Shown one piece after another: positions 44,794 to 57,600 of a DNA stretch of 64,000 nt. The stretch's first letter is position 1, and every line of letters begins with the position of its first letter. Under the pieces are notes generated by a model. It was given only the letters and a program-made list of their open reading frames with translations, was not told the DNA's origin and ran no database searches. Both the position numbers and the translations under genes were made by a program. The stretch is from Rattus norvegicus (lineage: Eukaryota > Chordata > Mammalia > Rodentia > Muridae): contig NW_026947401.1 in the NCBI RefSeq assembly GCF_036323735.1, forward strand, positions 186,001-250,000, read 5' to 3'.

Positions 44794-46245
44794 CATTCAG
44801 AGCATGTAACCACTAATGAGGCCAAGAGAAATCTATAGATTTAGAGAGATGTAGTATGTAATGGTTTCAACTGTTTCGCAAGAGACTCTTCTGGAAAAGG
44901 CACTCTTGAACCTGGTCAATGTAAGGAAATCTGTTCAGCAGGTAGGCCATAGCAAGTCTCAGTGACATCATCATTAGGCCCTCCATTAAAAATCTCTTGT
45001 ATCCTGGAGAGCCCTAGTTTCTTCTGTGATGTCACAAGTGTTGTGACATCATCTGCCTCTTAGATATTCCATCAGTACCTCTAGAGTTTACTAATTGATC
45101 TGTAATTCAGAATAAACAGCCATTTGAGAGAGAAAAAAAAGAGGATGAAGAGATCAGAGATGGGGAGAAGGAACCTGGCCTTCTGTCTTGGTATAAAAAA
45201 GAAGAAATGTGTGGTCCATGGTAAAGTTACGTGAGACCTTTGTAGGGGTTGAGTGGGTTCTCTTAAGAGACAGCCTTGACCTGAGCCTTCCACATATGGG
45301 AATCAAGAGCTGGGAAACTCTCAGAAGCATCTGGACTTCCCTGAATATTATGGTTCCTTGAACTCAGAGAGTTTCTATCATTACTTTATTTCAAAAGTGT
45401 TGGGAAGGGCACAGTTTTCTTTCTGAGAGCTCATGGCTATTATTCTTTTTGACAAGAAGAAAAAGGACCTAAGGAAGAAGGGAAGAACAAGTATTTTGTC
45501 CCTAGCTCAAAGTAAACTCCTCCATGCTATTTATATCTATTGTTTAGTTTGTGTCTGACACTGATATCGGGAAAGAGAAGTGTTTCTAGTTGAGACTTCA
45601 CCATCTCAGTCTTTCCAGTATTATTTCTCTGACTACCATTCCCTGAGAGTGACCCATTAGATTTCTGTGTCAATAGCTGTGTTTAGCTGTCAGTTTTCTT
45701 TTCTTTTATATCTTATTTTTTTTAATTTTTACAAATTTATTTGTCTTTTTAAATGTTTATTTCTCTATTTACAATTATAATATTATTCCCTTTAAGAGTT
45801 TCCTCCCATTAGATCCCTAACCGGTCCTTCTCAACTTCTTCTATAACCCCCCCCTTACTGTCCCTTCAAATTCTCTTTAACTGTGAATCAAACCAAGAGA
45901 GTACCAAGGGCTTCTTCTTCCACTGTTGCCCAACAAGGCCATTCTCTGGAGTTGGAGACATAGGTCTGTTCACGTAGAGTCTTTCAATATTAGTCTCGTA
46001 CCAGAAAACTTTGTTTCATTAGCATTGTTGTTCTTATGGGGTTGAAGGTTCCTTCAGCTCATGTTAGTCTTTTTCAAATTCTACCAAAATGAGGTCCATT
46101 TTCAGTTCATTGGTTTGCCACTAGCATTCACTTCTTTATTTGACATGCTGTAGTTGTGTCTCTCAAAACATATCTAAATCCGTTTTCTGGCAGAATGCAC
46201 TTCTTAGCTTCATAAATCTTATCTATTACTGGTGACTGATATACA

Positions 46246-46290
<45 letters not shown>

Positions 46291-47007
46291 TTGGTGCCTC
46301 CTCCAGCTATTTGGTTAGGTGTAATATTAACATGGATTCTGCACAACTAGGTCAAGAATGTACCATTTACAAATGACAATGTTATATAGACTCTTTCCTG
46401 TACTTGAAGTTGAGGTTTCACTGTTCCTCTAGCTTTCTTCACCCTGCCATCTTCCTGTTTCTTATATTGGCCTTAAGAAAGAATCATGGTAAAATATCTA
46501 AAACCTTCAAGTCTGGCAATCAGAATACAGGAGGTAGATTTTGTAGTACAGATATCAAATGTGACTAGAGAACTGAATTGTATAGTCCATGTGGTCCTTT
46601 GCTTTATTGATGTCTGGTAATATTAGGATCAAATAAGGATTTGGGAGTTGATCATTTGACGTATGTACACTACATTTCCACTGTTTAGTCACTCTATAGT
46701 TGGGCCAAGTTTGTTATCGAATTCATTGCAAAAAAAATGGAATTGTAAAAATGAAATTTTTGAGTACACATGCAGGAATATATATGTCTCCTGTCAATTA
46801 ATGTACAATCAGAAAATGTAAAACAATATTCACTCGGTTAAAGTTCTGTGGGGAAAATACTGGCATATGGAAAACTGACGAAACCTAGGGAATTGAACTA
46901 TATGTCAAAAGATTGGACCTGGGGAAATAATTAATCTCCAGAAGAATCTCCTTCACTCCTTGTTCCTAGATCTTTTCTACCCATGCCAAGCCCCTAACAA
47001 ACTATCT
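44794..47007. repeat. Array unit U7, closest to U3
   Basis: Unit of about 2.2 kb. It shares CTTCTTTATTTGACATGCT and the AGAGTTTCC variant with U3. The minus-strand block VPFPTLLK, then NHNIQGSPDASESFP, then DSHMWKAQVKA aligns in frame with U2, with one stop. The frame 45081-45293 shares the PISDLF block with U3. A (CA)n occupies the shared microsatellite site. It lacks the solo LTR and deletion of U4. Confidence 0.83.
46241..46289. repeat. (CA)n microsatellite at the shared site in U7
   Basis: About 24 CA repeats where other units have TA or TATG tracts. Confidence 0.96.
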
Positions 47008-49413
47008 CTATTCAGAGCATGTACCCACTAATGAAGCAGAGAGACGTCTCTAGTTTTAGAGAGACGAATATGTAAAGGTTTCTACTGTGTCACAGGAGAC
47101 ACTCTTGGAAATGGCACCTCCAAATCTGGTCAATGTAAGGAAATCATTTAGCAGGTAGGCTATGGCAATTCTCAGTGACATCAACATTAAGCCCTCCATG
47201 TAAAATCTCTTGTATCCTGGAGAGCCCTAACTTCTTCTGTGATGTCACAAGTGTTGTGCTGACAGCAACAGACTCTTGGATATTCCTTCAGTACCTCCAG
47301 GGTTTCATAATTGGCCTTCAATTCAGAATAAAGAACCAATTGGGAGTGTATTTGTATAAAAAAATAAAAAAAAATACTTGGCCCAGAGGAAAGCTCAGTG
47401 AGCCCTGTTTATGGGTTGACTTGGTTTGCTGAAGAGATAGCCTTTATCTGAATCTTATCATAAGGGAACCAGGAACGAGGGCTTCCCAGAAGCATCTGGA
47501 CATCCCTTCTTGTTATGTTTCCTTGATATCAGAGAGTTTATATCATTCATTTCTTTATTCCAAAATCCAGGTGTTGGAAAGGGCCCAGTTGTTCTGTGAG
47601 AGCTCATGGCTTTTATAATTTTTCCCAGAAGAGAAAGGTCCTAAGGAAGAAGGGAAAGACAAGTATTGTGTCCTCAGCTCAGAGTACAGTTCTCCTTGCT
47701 TTGGATTCCTATAGTGAAGTTTGGGTCTGACACTGATAACTGGGAGAGAGAAGTGCTTCTATTTGAGATTTCTTCATCTCAGTCTTTCCACTAGTATTAC
47801 TCTGACTACCATTCCCTGACAGTTACCATTTAGATTTCTGAGTCAATAGGTATGATTAGCTGGCAGTTAACTTTTCTTTTTTTCTGTCATATTTTTTTTT
47901 TATTTTTTAAGCAATTTTTATTACTTTTCCTAATTGGATATTTTTATATTTACATTTCAAATGTTATTTTTATCCCAGTTTCCTGTCCATGAGATCCCTA
48001 AACAGTCCCACTAACCTTCTTCTATAACCCCCCTTACTGTACCTTGACATTTCCTTGAATTGGGAGGCAAACCTAGGGAGGAGCAAGGGCTTCTCCTTCC
48101 ATTGGGGCTCAACAAGACCATACTCTGATACCTATGCAGTTGGAGCCATAGTCTGTCTATGCCCAGTCTTTGAATATTGGTTTAGTACCAGAAATCTCTA
48201 CTTAGTTGAATTGTTGTTCTTATGGGTTTGAAAGTCCATTCAGTTGTAATCCTTTCTTATCATCTTAAAACAAGAGGTCCATTTTCAGTTCTCTGGTTTG
48301 CCACTAACATTCACTTCTGTATTTGACATGCTCTAGCTGGTTCTCTCATGAATGATCTATATCCAGTTCCTGGCAGTATGATCTTCTTAGCTTCAATCAT
48401 CCTATCTAGTTTTGGTGCCTGGTATATCTATATATCTATATCTATCTATATCTATCTATCTCTATCTCTATCTCTATCTCTATCTCTATATCTTTATCTA
48501 TATCTATATCATCTATATCTATACCTAAAATATATATCTATATCATCTATAACTATATCTATATCATCTATATCTATAACTATATCTATACCTATTTCTA
48601 TATCTATCTATACCTATATCTATATCTATCTATCTATCATATATATATACTTTATATATACTTTTAAACTTATATATACGTTTGGTGGCTCCTACAACTA
48701 CGATTTTTGATGGAATATTTACATGGATTGTGCCTAACTAGGTCAAGAATATATGATCCACAAATGACAATGCCAAATAGACTCCCTCCTGTTCTCATAA
48801 CCTACTGAAGTTGAGGTTTCACTGGACCTCAAGCCATTCCTCTTGCTGCCCATCACCCAGAAACTAATGTTTGGCCTGAAGGAAGAATCATGGTAAAACA
48901 TCCAAAATCATCAAGTCTTTCCCTGGACAAACAGGAAGGTTGGTATTAGAGAAAAGATATATAATAGAACTACAGAACCAAATTCTATAGTCCATGCTGT
49001 CCTTTGCTTAACTGATGTCTGGTAATTTATAGATAAAATAAGGATTGGGGAGTTGATCATTTGAAGTAGGTACACTATATTTCCACTCTTATATTCACTC
49101 TATAAGTGGGCCCCATTAGTTGACAAATTCATTGCAAAATGGAATTGGAAAAATGAAATTTTTGAATACACATGCAGGAACATAAATGATGCCCATGGTC
49201 CATGAATTTCCAGTCACAAAATGTAGCACAATATTCATTCAATTAAAGGTATGTAGGGAAAATAGTGGCAACTAGGAAACAGATTAAATCTAGGGAATTG
49301 AAATTTATGTCAGAAGGTTGGAAAGTGGAGTAAATTAAATCTCGAGTAGAATCTCCTTCCTTCCTTGTTCCTAGATCTTTTCTACCCATGACAAATCCCT
49401 GAATAACTTTCTA
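47008..49413. repeat. Array unit U8, counterpart of U5
   Basis: Unit of about 2.4 kb. GGTGCCTGGTATATC at the microsatellite site and the surrounding variants pair it with U5. On the minus strand FPTPGFWNKEMNDINSLIS matches U5 in frame. The 120-codon frame at 48348-48710 is a translated microsatellite. Confidence 0.85.
48421..48678. repeat. Long (TATC)n/(CTATAT)n microsatellite at the shared site in U8
   Basis: About 260 bp of TATC, CTATAT and TCATCTATA words, the most expanded of the equivalent tracts. Confidence 0.96.
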
Positions 49414-49850
49414 TATTCAGAGCATGTGATCACTAATGAAGAAGAGAGAAGTCTCCAGCTTTAGAGAGATGTAGCATGTAAAGATTTCTACTGTGTCACA
49501 GGAAACACTCCTGGAGAGGGCACCTCCAAATCTGGTCAATGTAAGGAAAGCTGTTCAGCAGGTAGGCCATGGCACTTCTCAGTGACATCATCATTAGACC
49601 CTCCATGAAAAATCTCTTGCTTCCTGGAGAACACTAGCTTCCTCTGTGACATCACAAGGTTTATCTTGACAGCAACTACCTCTCAGATATTCCTTCTATA
49701 TATCTATGGTTTACTATTTGGCCTCTAATTCGAAGTAAAGAGCCATTTGGAAGGGAGAACAGATAGGATGAAGAGATCAGAGATGGGGAGAAGGAAGCTG
49801 GCCTTCTGTCTTGATATAAAATAAAAGAAGAAATATGTGGTTCTAGGGAA
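49414..49850. repeat. Array unit U9, truncated at fragment B, counterpart of U6
   Basis: Same truncated unit as U6, ending at AATATGTGGTTCTAGGGAAAA before TACCCTGGGAAGATGAC. The shared junction shows that both copies derive from one ancestral arrangement. Confidence 0.85.
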
Positions 49851-52318
49851 AATACCCTGGGAAGATGACTATAGTTATTTTGTTCTCTAGGTGCACCGAG
49901 CTCTTGGAGAAGTTGCTGAACATCCTAAAGACTTTTGGGCAGATGGTAAAGTTTCTAGATACCCCTTTTTAGATTTCAATTGTCCTGGGGATTGTATGGC
50001 TGGTGGTCAATGTATTCCAGGAAGAGTATTAGAGCCAGATTGATTTTTAGATGCATGGGCTAATGGCATAAGGTCCAAATGATTTTTTTTTTGATGTGGA
50101 CATTCCGTCAGACCTTTGGAAATATAAAAGGGTTTTGTATTTTTGAAGTCTAATTTGCACAATAACAAATCACTTTGAGCATCTTTGGAAGACATGAGAT
50201 GTCCAGCATTCCCTTGAAAGGATTGGTAACTTTCCACATTTCCTTCGTCATTTTTTGAAAATTCCACGGCCCTTTGGACAGATGGAGAATGTGTGGGACT
50301 CACCTGAGGAGTAGTTGTAGCTTTTGGTGTCTCTTTTGCAGAAGAAGATAGCACAAGATTTCTTTTGGCAGAAGGGGGAAGGTTGAAACTGTCTTCCTTA
50401 GAGGAGAAATTTTTCAAGACTCCATCAGAAGGAACAAACCTTAAACCACTGTTTCTAGAAACTGGATGCCTGTGGTCCATTTTGGAAGAGGGAGAATATC
50501 GAGTATTTCTGTCCAGAGTGGACATGTGAAAGAAATCTATTTGGGTAGATGGGGATAGTTGTAAAGCATGCTGTTCAGATGCAGTAGATCCTAAGACATC
50601 CTTCTCAGATGAGGAAGGTCTTAATGTACCTTGTACATGTTTAGAAATCCTGACTGACATCAAAATGGGGTGTAGGTATTAGAGCTACCTCTGAAGATGA
50701 GACCTCTCCTACAGCATCATGGGCATATGTGAGAGGGCTGAGAGCCTCATGAGCAGATAAGGATGTTTCTACATATTGTTGACTAATTGAGGAAGTTCCA
50801 AGAAATATTTCTTTTGCTAGAGAAGAGGAAACAGACTTTCGTATAGAAGAGTCAGTTTCCCTAGCCTGCTTGACAGGCAAAACAGGTTCCAAGGCCCCTT
50901 CAGAAGGTAAGGAAAAGTGCAGAGCCATTGAAGTATTTTACAAATGTTCTGGGTCCGCTTGTGGGTATAAAGAAGGACAGGCAACCCTTTCTGCATATTT
51001 GGAAGAGTGTGTAGCATCTTCTGTAGTTGGGGAAGATGGCTAATCTTGAGGAGATAAGGAAGTTCTATAGACTCCTGTGAAGTTTGCGGAGGTCATATGC
51101 ATTCTTTTGCACTAATGGAATCCAAGGAATCCCTTTCCTCAGATTTCGGGGATGCTACAGACACTGGTGTTTGCATATCATGTTCCCCTACTCCTGGTTC
51201 ACATATGATTCGACCCATAACCTTCTCTACAGATGGAATATGTCCTAGAACATCTTTTGCACATGTGTCCAATCCACAAGCCAATCCTAAAGATGTGGCT
51301 GTGGGTAGAACTCTTTTGTAGATGTTTCTTGTCTCACAGAATCTTTATGAGATAGAGTACTACTCAGAGAATACTGCTCAGTTTTGGAAATTCTAGCATC
51401 TCTGATTTATATGTGGAAAATTTTGGAACCTCTCCGTTCAGGACAAAATGACCTAGAGTCCCCTGAGGATGTAGGAGATGTTTTATCTTCTCTGCACATT
51501 GTATAAATATGGAGCCTGCATGGCTCATTGACTGTGTGTTGTGATAAACCTGGCTCTTTTGAGCCTAATGACAAGTCACGTGGGTCCTTTTCAGTGGTAG
51601 AAGATATTTGAATAATTCTCTGTTGTATAGGGACATTTGCAGTACAAGGGGAAATGGTGAGGGTGCTAGAACATATTTTTTTATGTTCGGAAGGCGTAAG
51701 AGTTCCTTGGGTGGACTCAGAATTTTCTAACACATCTTACATGTGTTTGGAATTCTCAAGAGCCCCTTCTGAAACTGGCAGTGGTCCTTGAACTAATGGT
51801 GTAAATGCAGAAAATTTTGTCTCTGCTTGGGCTGGTATGTGTGTTATGAGGTTCACTTGGGGATTTTGTCCCCCTTGGACCATAAGTGATTATTTAAGCC
51901 CATTCTTAATAGTATAGGACATTGAAGGTCCTCTTGGTTTAATAGGGTACTTCTGAAATTCCCTTTGTCAGCAGAATCAGGTTTCAAACTCATTTTACCC
52001 GAATCAGATTGCATAAGGCACTTTGGTGGAGATGGGAGGCATCTTTGTCTGTCTTTGTGAGTGGACATGGCTCTGATCCCTGCTTTGGCAGCTGGCCAAG
52101 GTAGTAAAGTCTCATGGGGAGACAGGGCAGGATTTAATCCATTTGTGGAATATGAGAAAACACATAGATAACCTTTAAGACAAGAACTTTTGCAGCCCTC
52201 TTTGTCTGATGGGATTTGTTGTACTCCCCTTGAACAGAAGGGTCTTTTCCAATACACTTTGGAGGAGAATTGGAAAGACTGGAGACCTGTAGGATAGGGA
52301 ATTAACATTTGAATCTCC
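49851..52318 (-). pseudogene. Fragment B, copy 2: serine-rich gene-like region with a 218-codon open frame
   Basis: Open blocks in the 5' to 3' direction on the minus strand: 51853-52308 (151 codons), 51407-51733 (108), 51093-51284 (63), 50641-50928 (95) and 50007-50663 (218). The last is the longest non-repeat open frame in the window. About one residue in six is Ser, with many Lys, Thr and Pro; there is no signal peptide, membrane segment or known domain. Short S-x-x-A-K-E type words recur (LAKEIFLG, SAKETPKA, SSKEDSFN, SEKDVLG), suggesting degenerate 11-13 residue repeats. Copy 1 aligns in the same frames. The region is broken between blocks, so the whole is most likely a pseudogene. The 218-codon frame may simply be less decayed. 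I do not recognise the family. Confidence 0.55.
50007..50663 (-). CDS. Unrecognised 218-residue serine-rich open frame within fragment B copy 2
   Basis: Starts MMSVRISKHVQGTL and ends NTLPGIH. The copy-1 equivalent (12484-12983) is split by a frameshift in a run of G residues near 12830, where this copy has one G more. Shared words include RHPVSRN, GVLKNFSSKEDSFN and SSAKETPKATTT or its close variant. Low-complexity, basic and Ser-rich, so probably disordered. The Met start is not special because the open region upstream is interrupted by a stop. It lies directly upstream of the junction with array unit U9. Likely a residual open block of a pseudogene; expression is unknown. Confidence 0.3.
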   Translation of the reverse strand: MMSVRISKHVQGTLRPSSSEKDVLGSTASEQHALQLSPSTQIDFFHMSTLDRNTRYSPSSKMDHRHPVSRNSGLRFVPSDGVLKNFSSKEDSFNLPPSAKRNLVLSSSAKETPKATTTPQVSPTHSPSVQRAVEFSKNDEGNVESYQSFQGNAGHLMSSKDAQSDLLLCKLDFKNTKPFYISKGLTECPHQKKNHLDLMPLAHASKNQSGSNTLPGIH

Positions 52319-53488
52319 TTTGGAAACTCTGTGGGACAGAAAACTGATCACCCAGAAGAGTGGGCAATACTGAGACCACAGGGAAGGAGAGATTGCCACT
52401 TCTGATCACCGGTGCACACATTCCTAGCCCAAGAGGAAACTGCAGAGTGCCTCTGGACACATGAATATAGGAGTAGTCAAGCTTCAGGAGCCCTGCAGTA
52501 CAAACTGCTCCTGGATCTGAACTGGTCCTAACATTATTCTACACCCTAATCTCATGTGGGTTGAGGAAGTCTTAGATTGTCAGAGGGGCAGAAACCCCTG
52601 AGAACTCTGCTCACAGTCCTGACTCAAGAAAAAAACACCTAGCTCCATCTGGGCCTCCTGTTAATAGGGACCTAGGGGCAGTAGGGGCAGAACAATTTTG
52701 GTTACAGCCTTCATGGAAATCTGCAAGTCAGCCCAACGAGTGACTTCAGGCCTGAGACAAGAGGTGAATCAAACTTTTCTGCTTGAAGTGAGCTGAGTGG
52801 TGGTCTCAGGACACACAAAGGCAGAACTGCCCTGGGACCAGTCAGTTCCAGTTTCTTGCAGGCTCCTGAACTTCTGTGGTCCTGGCCCAGAGCTCCCTGA
52901 TTCTAGTTGCTGTGGGAGAGAGAGCTGATCACCCAGGAGTGTGGGCAATACCAAGCGTACAAGGAACAGAGACTGCCACTTCTGCCCACCATTGCCCACA
53001 CCTCTAGCCCAAGACAAAACTGCCTAGTGCTTCTGGACACAGGAATATAGGAGGAGTAAATCTAAAGGAGCACCATGTTCCAGACTGTGCCTGGATCTGA
53101 ACTGAACTGGTCAAACAGCTCCTTGTACCAAAATCCTGAGTGTGGGGGAACTAGACCTTCAGAGAAGCAGACACTCCTGGGAAACCAGAGAGGACTACAC
53201 TCTGCCAAGATTCCTGACTCAAGAGGAAAACATTTTGTGCCATCAGTGTCCCCACCCTACAGTGGGACCTAGGAGAAGTATGGGAATTTCCTTCTCGTTC
53301 CCGCCCACAGGGAAAGATGAAAGGGAGTGGACAGGAGCAACTACATGCCTGAGAACAGAATACTTTGTTCCCATAACTGGGTAAAACAAAACAGGAAAAC
53401 AGGTCTACAGCAATCCTGACACACAAGCCTACTGGGCGGTCAACCACCGACAGAAAGACCAAGAGAAGCTAGCTACAGAGACAACCTG

Positions 53489-54540
53489 ATGGCTAGTCAG
53501 GAACACAAGCAACAGAAATCAAGACTACTTAGGCACAACAGAACCCAATTCTCCCATCAAAACAAACAGTGTATATCTAAACAAAAGCAAGATCTAGATT
53601 TAAATTCACATTTTATCATGACGGGGGAGTGTGTTAAGAAGGTCATAAATAACTCCTTTAAGAATACAAAGGACAATAGAAAATACAGAAGTAAACAAGT
53701 AGAATCCCTGAAAGAGTGAACTCAAAAGTACCTTAAAGAACTACTGGAAAAACTGCAAAACAGGAGAAGGAAATATACAAAACCACCCTGGAGTTAAAAA
53801 TAGAAATAGACACAATAAAGAAAGCACAAGGAAGACAACTCTGAAAATGGAAAACCTAGGAAAGAGACCAGGAGTCACATGTGCGAGAATCACCAACAGG
53901 ATAAAAGAGATTGAAGACATAATCTAAGGAGCACAAGATTCCATAGAAATCATTGACACAACTGTCAAAGATAATTTAAATGGAAAAGCAGCTAGCCCAA
54001 AACATAAAGGATATGCGGGGCACAATGTGTAGATCAAACCTAAGCTTAACAGGTTTTAGAAGAAAGTGAAGACTGTCAACATCAAGGGACAGTAATATGT
54101 TCAACAAAATTATAGAAAGAAACTTCCCTAATCTAAAGAAAGAGATGCCCATAAACATACACAAAGCCGACAGAACTCCAAATAGATTGGACCAGAAAAG
54201 GAAATCGTCCCATCACATAATACTCAAAACACCAAAATCGAAAAACAAATAAAAATATTAAGAGCAGTAATGGAAGAGGTCAAGTAACATATAAAGACAA
54301 ACCTATCAGAATTAAAACAGAATTCTCAGCAGATACTACGAAAGCCAGAAGATCCTGGACAGATGTCATACAGACACTAAGAGAACAAAAACACCATCCC
54401 AGGATACTGTATCCAGCAAAACTCCTAATTAACATAGATGGAGAAACCAAAATATTCCATGACAAAACCAAATTACAGAATATCTTTCTACATATCCAGT
54501 CCTGCAAAGGACCCTAACTGGCAAGCCCCAAAACAAGGAG
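53489..54540 (+). pseudogene. L1 ORF1 remnant (copy 2)
   Basis: Opens MASQEHKQQKSRLLRHNR and stays open for 76 codons (53489-53719), including VKKVINNSFKNTKDN. Later blocks (WTDVIQTLREQKHHP near 54358) correspond to the C-terminal RNA-binding domain. It is disrupted by stops. Confidence 0.75.
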
Positions 54541-54626
54541 GCAAGTAACATCATAGACAAAGCAAGAAATTAATCTTTTCACAACAAATCGAAGAGAAGC
54601 ACACAATCATTTTCTAACCTGCAATT

Positions 54627-57600
54627 ATGAAAATAACAGAAAGCGACCATCACTATTCTTTAATATCTCTCATCATCAATGGACTCAATTACCCACTAAA
54701 AATACACAGATTGACACACTGGATATGTATTGAGGACACAGCATGTTGCACTACAGGAAACACACTTCAGAGACAAAGACAGACACTACATCAGAGGAAA
54801 AGACTGGAAAAATCTTTCCAAAGAAATGGTCTGAAGAAGCAAGCTGGAGTATCCATTCTAATATCATACAAAATCAACTTTCAACCGAAAGTCCTTCAAA
54901 AGCATAACGAAGGACACTTCATATTTATCAAAGGAAAAATCCACCGAGATGTACTCGAAATCATAAATATCTATGCTGCAAATACAAGGGCACTTATATA
55001 CAAAGAAGAAACCTTACTAAAGTCAAAGAACATATGGCACCGCAAATAATAAGAGTATGAGATTTCAACACCCCATTCTCACCACTGGACAGATCACGGA
55101 AAGAGAAATTAAACAGATACATAGAGAGACTAACAGAAGGTATAAACCAAATGGACTTAACAGATATTTAGAGAACATTCTATCCAAAACAAAAGGAAAT
55201 ACATTATTCTCACCACCTCATGGCCCTTTCTCCAACACTGATCATATAATCAGTCAAAAAGCAGGCCTCAAAGGATACAGAAATATAGCAATAATTCCAT
55301 GCACTCTACCAGACTTCCATGGGCTAAGGCTGTTCTTCAAAAACAATCAGGAAAGAACACCAACATATACATGGAAGTTGAATAATGCACTACTCAATGA
55401 TAACGTGGTCAAGGAAACATTAAAAGAAGAAATTAAAGACTTCTTCTAATTCAATGAAAATGAAGGTACAATACACCCAAACTCTTGGGACACAATGAAA
55501 GCTGTTCTAAGAGGAAAACCCATAGCTCTGAGTGCCTACAGAAAGAAACAGGAGAGAGGATACATCAGCAGCTTGACAGCACACCTAAAACCTCTAGATT
55601 AAAAAGGAGCAAATACACCCAGGATGAGTAGAAGTCAGGAAATAATCAAACACAGAGCTGATATCAACCAAGTAGAAAAAAAGGGACTATACAAAGAATC
55701 AACAGAACCAATACCTGGCTCTCTGAGAAAATCAACAGTATATATTAACCCACAGCCAGACTAAACAGAGGATACAGAGAGTGTCCAAAATAACAAAATC
55801 AAATATTAAAAAGGGAGACTTAACAGCAGTATCAGAGGAAATTTAAAAAAAAAATCAATCTACTACAAAAGCCTATGTTCAACAAAACTTGAAAATCTGG
55901 AGAAAAAGAACAATTTCCTAGACAAATACTAGGTACCAAAGCTAAATCAGGAAAAGATAAACCATTTGAACAACTCATAACTCCCAAAGGAATACAAGCA
56001 ATCATCAAAACTCTCCCAACCAAAAAGAGTCCAGGATCAGATAGGTTTAATGCAAAAATCCATCCAAAATTCACTGAAATTTTCATAACAATACTGTCCA
56101 AAGTATTCCATAAAATTGAAAAGATGTAGTACTACCGAATTGCTTTCATGAAGCCACAATTGCTGTAATAACTAAAACACAGAAAGACCCAACAAAGAAA
56201 GAGAACTTCAGACTAATTTCTCTTACCAATATCGACACAAAAATACTCAAAGAAATTCTTGCAAACCTAATCCGACATCACATTAAACAATAATACACTA
56301 TGATTAAGAAGGATTCATTCCAGACTTGCAGGGATGTTTTAATACAGAAAACCAACAATCTAATCCATTGCATAAAGAAACTCAAATATGAAAATCTTTC
56401 ATTAGATGCTGAGAAAGATTTTGACAAAATTCAACATCCCTTGATGATAAAAGTCCTGGAAAGGACAGATATTTAAGGCCCATACCTAAATATATACAGC
56501 AAATACATAGCTAACATTAAACTAAGTGGAGAGAAATTTAAAGCAATCACACTGAAATCAGGGACTAGACAAGGCTGCCCACTCTCTCACAACTTATTCA
56601 ATACAGTTCTAGACGTCTTAGCCAGAGCAAGCAGACACTAAAGTAGGTCAAAGGGATAAAGTTTGGAAAGGAAGAAGTCAAAATAGCACTCTTTGCAGAT
56701 GATATGATAGTATACTTAGTGACCTCAAAAGTTCCACAAGAGAATTACTAAGCCTGATAAACAATTTCAGCAAAGGGCCTGGGGATAAAAATAACTCTGC
56801 ACAAAAGCTAAACAAGCGGAGAAAGAAACTAGGGATATGACACCCTTCAAAATAGCCTCAAATAATATAAAATATCTCAGGGTGACTTTATCCAAGCAAG
56901 TAAAAGATATAAGCACATGAGCAGAACATCATGTCTCCGAAGAAAGTGAAAAAGATTTAAGAAAATGGAAAGATCTCCAATGCTCATGGACTGGCAGGAT
57001 TAATATAGTAAAAATGGCAATTATACCAAAAGCAACCTACAGATTCATTCCAATCCCCATCAAAATTTCAGTCCAATTCTTCATGGAGTTAGACAGAACA
57101 ATTCATAAATTCTTCTGGAAAAAAAACCCAGGATAGCTAAAACTGTCCTCAACAATAAAAGGACTTCCCTGGGAATCACTATCCCTGAACTCAAGGAGTA
57201 TTACAGAGCAATAGTGATAAAAACCATATGGCTTTAAGTCAGAGTCAGGCATATAAACCAGTGGAATAGAATTGAAGACCCAGAAATGAACCCATGGTCA
57301 CTTAACTTTTGAGAATGGAGCCAAATCCATCCAATGGAAAAAAAGATAGCATTTTCTGCAAATGGTGTTGGTTCAACTGGAGGTCAGCATGTAGAAGAAG
57401 GCAAATTGATCCATACTTACTGCCCTGTAGAAACCTTTAGTCCAATTAGATCAAGGACCTCCACATCAAACCAGATACACTCAAACTAAGGGAAGAAAAT
57501 TGGGTAAGTATCTCAAACACATGGGCACTGGAGAAAATTTCCTGAATAAAACAAAAATGGCTCATGCTCTAAGATCAAGAATTGACAAATGTGATCACAT

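Noticed and set aside
48348..48710. 120-codon Ser/Ile/Tyr repeat frame
   Set aside because: Translation of the TATC-type microsatellite in U8.
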